9,658 nucleotides of DNA, taken from JBJXFY01 sp046155815 (lineage in GTDB: Bacteria > Verrucomicrobiota > Verrucomicrobiia > Limisphaerales > CAIMTB01). The notes under the pieces were generated by a model, which saw only the letters and a list, made by a program, of their open reading frames with translations, ran no database searches and was not told the DNA's origin. The position numbers and the translations under genes are program-made. This document shows, in pieces, positions 7,031 through 9,658 of the stretch (its first letter is position 1; every line of letters begins with the position of its first letter). Location: positions 1-9,658 of the forward strand of contig JBJXFY010000412.1 in the NCBI GenBank assembly GCA_046155815.1, given 5' to 3'.

Positions 7031-8209
7031 TCACCCCAGCGCCTCGCGGTACGCCGCCAGCAGTTCGGCCACGGAACGCTCCCAGTTCAGCTCGCGGTGC
7101 AGGCGTTCCCGGCCTGCTTCACCCATCGCCGCGCGGCGGGCCGGGTCGTCCAGCAGCTCGAGAATCGCATCGCCCAGCTTCGCGGCGGAGTTCCCGCCCA
7201 CGTACATCGCCGCGCTGCCGGCGGAGGCGCGGGCCTCCTTCAGGTCGAAGACCACCTGCGGCTTCCCAAACGCCATGTACTCGAGCGTCTTGTTCATCGT
7301 GCAGTGGTCGTTGTACGCGTTGATCGGGTCGCAGCCCGCGCCCACGTCAATCGTCTGCAGCGCGGAGAAGAGGAACTCGTTCGTCACGCGGCCGGGCATC
7401 TCGACGAACGCCTGGAGGCCGAGGCGGTCGCGCAGCGCCACCAAGGCCTCCCATTCCGGCCCGGTGCCCATGGGCAGGAACTGCACGTCCGTGCGGCCGC
7501 GCGTGCGCACGACGTGGTCCGCCGCCTCGATGAGGTACTGCACGCCGTCGGCGTTGCCCATCACGCCGATGTAGCCGACGAGGAACCGCCGGCCGCGGCG
7601 CAGCGCGGGGTCGGGCGGCGCGGTGGCGGCGGGAATCTTCGGCGCGGTGCGGACGACGAAGACTTCCCAGGGCCGCTTCCCGCCGCGGTCCAGCGCGACC
7701 TGCTGCACGGAGCGGTTGGTCGCGAGCACGACGTCGGCCGTGGCGAAGGTCAGCCGCTCCGCCACACGCACGGCCCAGTACAGCGCGCCGCGGCGGCCGA
7801 ACTTGGCCTCGAACATCTCGGGCCACAGGTCATGCACGTCGTAGATGACGCGCGTGCCAAAGATCAGCTTGAACGGCAGCGCCACGAGGAACAGCAGGTC
7901 CGGCGGGTTGCACAGGTGGATCACGCGCGGCCGGTGCCGCCGCCAGACCTTCCAAGCCAGCCGCGCCTCGCCCCAGAGCGCCGAGACGTATTCGCGCACG
8001 AAGCCCGCCAGGCCGGACGCCTCCTCCGCGATCCAGTGCCGGTAGATGTGGATGCCTTCGCGCTGCTCGTAAGGCTCGGTCCAGCCGCGCATCTGCGGAC
8101 AGATCACGATCACCTCGTGGCCCGCGTCACGCAGCGCGCAGGCCTCCTGCCACACCCGTCGGTCCAGCGGCACGGGGAGGTTCTCGACGATGATCAGGAC
8201 GGAGGGCAT
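7031..8209 (-). CDS. Glycosyltransferase, GT4-type (GT-B fold), polysaccharide biosynthesis
   Basis: This 392-residue protein has two Rossmann-like halves. The N-half starts with VLIIVENLPVPLDRRVWQEACALRDAGHEVIVICP (4-38), the usual acceptor-side opening of GT4 enzymes, and continues with IHLCNPPDLLFLVALPFKLIFGTRVIYDVHDLWPEMF (97-133). The C-half has the donor-site signature: FLVGYIGVMGNADGVQYLIEAA (209-230), VQFLPMGTGPEW (242-253), and the NKTLEYMAFGKPQVVFD segment (306-322), where E310 is the conserved nucleotide-sugar-contacting Glu region. No signal peptide is seen; such enzymes work at the cytoplasmic face of the membrane, adding one sugar to a lipid-linked glycan. The closest named group is WbuB-like transferases of O-antigen or capsule clusters. 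Donor and acceptor cannot be read. An in-frame TAG two codons upstream leaves ATG 8209 as the first start, with only a weak AGG-type ribosome-binding site. It lies 142 bp downstream of the oxidoreductase on the same strand, with a palindromic repeat between. Confidence 0.92.
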   Translation of the reverse strand: MPSVLIIVENLPVPLDRRVWQEACALRDAGHEVIVICPQMRGWTEPYEQREGIHIYRHWIAEEASGLAGFVREYVSALWGEARLAWKVWRRHRPRVIHLCNPPDLLFLVALPFKLIFGTRVIYDVHDLWPEMFEAKFGRRGALYWAVRVAERLTFATADVVLATNRSVQQVALDRGGKRPWEVFVVRTAPKIPAATAPPDPALRRGRRFLVGYIGVMGNADGVQYLIEAADHVVRTRGRTDVQFLPMGTGPEWEALVALRDRLGLQAFVEMPGRVTNEFLFSALQTIDVGAGCDPINAYNDHCTMNKTLEYMAFGKPQVVFDLKEARASAGSAAMYVGGNSAAKLGDAILELLDDPARRAAMGEAGRERLHRELNWERSVAELLAAYREALG

Positions 8210-8223
8210 GGAAGCCTAAAGGG

Positions 8224-8336
8224 AAGCTCCAAGCTCCCGGCTCCAAAGAAGCTCCAAGGGCCAAACTTCAGCGCCCCTGCGCGCGGCCTGCACCGCTGGG
8301 GTTTGGAGTTTGGAGTTTTCTCGGAGCTTGGAGCCT
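8224..8336. repeat. Imperfect palindrome made of inverted heptamer runs
   Basis: The left arm reads in heptamers: AAGCTCC (8224), AAGCTCC (8231), CGGCTCC (8238), a four-base AAAG break, then AAGCTCC (8249), AAGGGCC (8256), AAACTTC (8263). The right arm mirrors this on the other strand: GGGGTTT (8298), GGAGTTT (8305), GGAGTTT (8312), a four-base TCTC break, then GGAGCTT (8323), GGAGCCT (8330). The inner part pairs 8261-8273 with 8294-8306 at 11 of 13 positions around a GC-rich loop. It takes up most of the 142 bp gap between the oxidoreductase and the glycosyltransferase and would be transcribed between them. It could act as an mRNA hairpin, attenuator or interspersed repeat. Confidence 0.65.
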
Positions 8337-8351
8337 GGGCCTCTGAATCTG

Positions 8352-9658
8352 TCATCCTTCCACCTCCACCGCGCGGTTCTCCCGGATGGCCCGCAGCGCC
8401 GCGAACGTCAGCGCCATGCTGCGCCGCGCCTCGGCGTAGGGGAACGGATGCGCCGCCCCGCCGCGCAGGAAGGTCGCCCACGCCGCCATCTGCTCGGCGT
8501 GGCCCTTGCCGTCGAACGTGTGCCGCACCGGCTTCCGGCCGCGGTGGAACGTGAGTTTCTGGAAGTTCTCGATTTCCGCCACGAAGCCCGCGCCGAACAC
8601 CGTCGCCACCTCTTTTGGCCAGGTGCTGTCACCCTCCGCGGAATAAATGAGCTGCGCCGCCGAGCCGTCCGCAAACTCGACCTGCGCCGCGATTGTGTCC
8701 GGGAACGGAAGGCGGCCGGCCGCCGGCCACGCCGTCTGTGCTGCCACGCGCACGGGCCGGCCGAGCAGCGCGCAGAACCAATCAAAAAAATGGCACGCCT
8801 CGCCCAGCACGCGCCCCCCGCTCTCGGCGTGGTTCGCGTACCAGTGCGCGGTGTCGAGCCGCCCGGCCATGACGCGGAAGCTGATCGTCTTCGGCCCCGG
8901 CGCGGCGGCGAGGAGCCGCTTCAGCTCCACGGTGGCCGGCGCGAACCGGCGGTTGAAGCCCACCTGCACCGACCCGGCCGAAGAAGCCACCGCCGCGTCA
9001 ATTGCCGCCAGTTCCTCTTCCGTGAGGCACAGTGGCTTCTCGACGAAGACCCGCCGGCCCGCCGCCAGCGCTTGCAGAAGCAGCGGCGCGTGCAGGTGGT
9101 GCCGCGTGCCGATGAGCACGGCGCCGTGGGACGGGCGGCCCGACGGTCCCACGGCGCCGAGCACGGCCGACGCGTCCGTCGCCGCGGCGGCGAAGCCGAA
9201 CTTCGCCTTCACATGGTTCGCGCTCAGCGCCGTCGCGTTGACTATGGTGCCGAAGGGGATCTTTCCCTGGAGATGCGGCAGCAGCATCGTCCGCGCGAAG
9301 TTGCCCGCGCCGATCACGTCGAGAAGGGAGATGGGAGAAGGGAGATGGGAGATGGGGAACTCCCGCACCGGCCGCACCTCGACGACTTCTGACTTCTGAC
9401 TTCCGACTTCTGACTTCTGGTACTCGATCACCACCCCCACCTCACGGACGCCGCCTTCGCCCAGCAGATCGCGATACACGCCGAGGCAGTCGGCGAAGGC
9501 CACGCGGCGCGTCGTGAGCGCGTCCACCGGGAGCTGGCCGGCGCGCATCAGGTGCAGGCAGGCGTCGAAGTTCCGCTGCTCCGTCCAGCGGACGTGGCCG
9601 ATGGGGTAGTCCGCCCCGCCCCACTCGTAGGCCGGATCGTAGCGGCCGGGGCCGTAGC
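8352..9658 (-). CDS. Bi-domain oxidoreductase (MDR dehydrogenase C-terminus fused to Gfo/Idh/MocA domain), N-terminus cut by window edge
   Basis: The frame is open from the window edge to the TGA at 8354-8352. It begins with YGPGRYDPAYEWGGADYPIGHVRWTEQRNFDACL, the C-terminal part of a zinc-type medium-chain dehydrogenase, so the ATG at 9548 is internal and not the true start. After VVIEYQ comes a linker coded by heptamer repeats (9321-9418). A complete Gfo/Idh/MocA domain follows. Counting from M9548, it has the nucleotide-binding VIGAGNFA (78-85), IGTRHHLHAPLLLQAL, the VEKPL motif (169-173) and GEACHFFDWF (249-258) with the conserved active-site His in the usual place. This architecture is known as bi-domain-containing oxidoreductase and is found in exopolysaccharide, O-antigen and heparinase-type clusters, where it probably acts in NAD(P)-dependent redox change of a sugar nucleotide or sugar acid. 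The exact substrate is unknown. It is upstream of the glycosyltransferase and probably in the same operon. The linker is unusual in composition. Confidence 0.88.
   Translation of the reverse strand, partial: YGPGRYDPAYEWGGADYPIGHVRWTEQRNFDACLHLMRAGQLPVDALTTRRVAFADCLGVYRDLLGEGGVREVGVVIEYQKSEVGSQKSEVVEVRPVREFPISHLPSPISLLDVIGAGNFARTMLLPHLQGKIPFGTIVNATALSANHVKAKFGFAAAATDASAVLGAVGPSGRPSHGAVLIGTRHHLHAPLLLQALAAGRRVFVEKPLCLTEEELAAIDAAVASSAGSVQVGFNRRFAPATVELKRLLAAAPGPKTISFRVMAGRLDTAHWYANHAESGGRVLGEACHFFDWFCALLGRPVRVAAQTAWPAAGRLPFPDTIAAQVEFADGSAAQLIYSAEGDSTWPKEVATVFGAGFVAEIENFQKLTFHRGRKPVRHTFDGKGHAEQMAAWATFLRGGAAHPFPYAEARRSMALTFAALRAIRENRAVEVEG
9321..9355. repeat. Heptanucleotide tandem repeat, 5 copies of GAGATGG/GAGAAGG
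   Basis: Five adjoining 7 bp units on the plus strand: GAGAAGG, GAGATGG, GAGAAGG, GAGATGG, GAGATGG. The array lies inside the oxidoreductase gene. On the coding strand it reads PISHLPSPISLL just before the DVIGAGNFA nucleotide-binding strand. Only one position in the unit varies (T or A). Confidence 0.9.
9384..9418. repeat. Heptanucleotide tandem repeat, 5 copies of GACTTCT
   Basis: Five adjoining 7 bp units on the plus strand: GACTTCT, GACTTCT, GACTTCC, GACTTCT, GACTTCT. On the coding strand they give QKSEVGSQKSEV, directly after the end of the MDR domain (VVIEYQ). The array is 28 bp (four heptads) from the GAGATGG array and unrelated to it in sequence. Confidence 0.9.

Noticed and set aside
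8194..8355. Small minus-strand frame of 53 residues whose ATG overlaps the oxidoreductase stop (ATGA)
   Set aside because: The overlap looks like coupling, but nearly all of the peptide is translated from the heptamer palindrome and it runs into the glycosyltransferase start in another frame. Such repeat-coded peptides are usually artefacts.
6038..8554. 838-codon open frame on the plus strand across the esterase, the repeat and the glycosyltransferase
   Set aside because: It covers three real genes in the wrong frame or strand and translates the hairpin repeat as peptide. Composition is Arg/Ala/Pro/His-rich with no domain.
9321..9418. Possible CRISPR-like array
   Set aside because: Units are only 7 bp and directly adjoining with no spacers, so they are microsatellite-type tandem repeats.

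Overview
This GC-rich window carries six recognisable protein genes, two of them cut by the window edges, and no RNA gene, CRISPR array or transposase gene that I can see. The style suggests a verrucomicrobial or related PVC-group bacterium. The clues are secreted glycosidases with an EF-hand-like 'DxDxDGxxxxxE...ALGTDP' segment behind the signal peptide, short interspersed hairpin repeats between genes, and heptanucleotide repeat tracts. I infer this from the look of the sequence; no phylogenetic marker was tested.

Left part (1-3937): two exported carbohydrate-active proteins are divergently transcribed from a 130 bp gap. On the minus strand is the N-terminal 252 residues of a GHL10 (DUF187) glycosyl-hydrolase-like protein. 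On the plus strand is a 1016-residue multidomain clan GH-A-type glycosidase: signal peptide, EF-hand-like loop, carbohydrate-binding-like beta-sandwich, TIM barrel and C-terminal beta-rich module. The gap holds a small dyad that could be a shared operator.

Middle (4087-6941): a complete polyphosphate kinase (ppk1) with all the known catalytic residues, followed without a gap by an alpha/beta-hydrolase esterase whose possible TTG start overlaps the ppk1 stop. The two are probably co-transcribed, but their functional link is unknown.

Right part (7031-9658, minus strand): a GT4-type glycosyltransferase lies downstream of a two-domain oxidoreductase (C-terminal end of a zinc-type MDR dehydrogenase fused to a Gfo/Idh/MocA domain). 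This pairing is typical of surface-polysaccharide or exopolysaccharide clusters, so the window probably catches the end of such a cluster.

I do not see a clearly new multi-gene system. The signals least explained by the genes are three repeat structures packed into the right 2.5 kb: a 68 bp REP-like hairpin between convergent genes, a ~113 bp imperfect palindrome built of inverted heptamers between the two polysaccharide genes, and two different five-copy heptamer arrays inside the interdomain linker of the oxidoreductase. In the last, a one-unit change would break the reading frame, so it is a candidate contingency locus.
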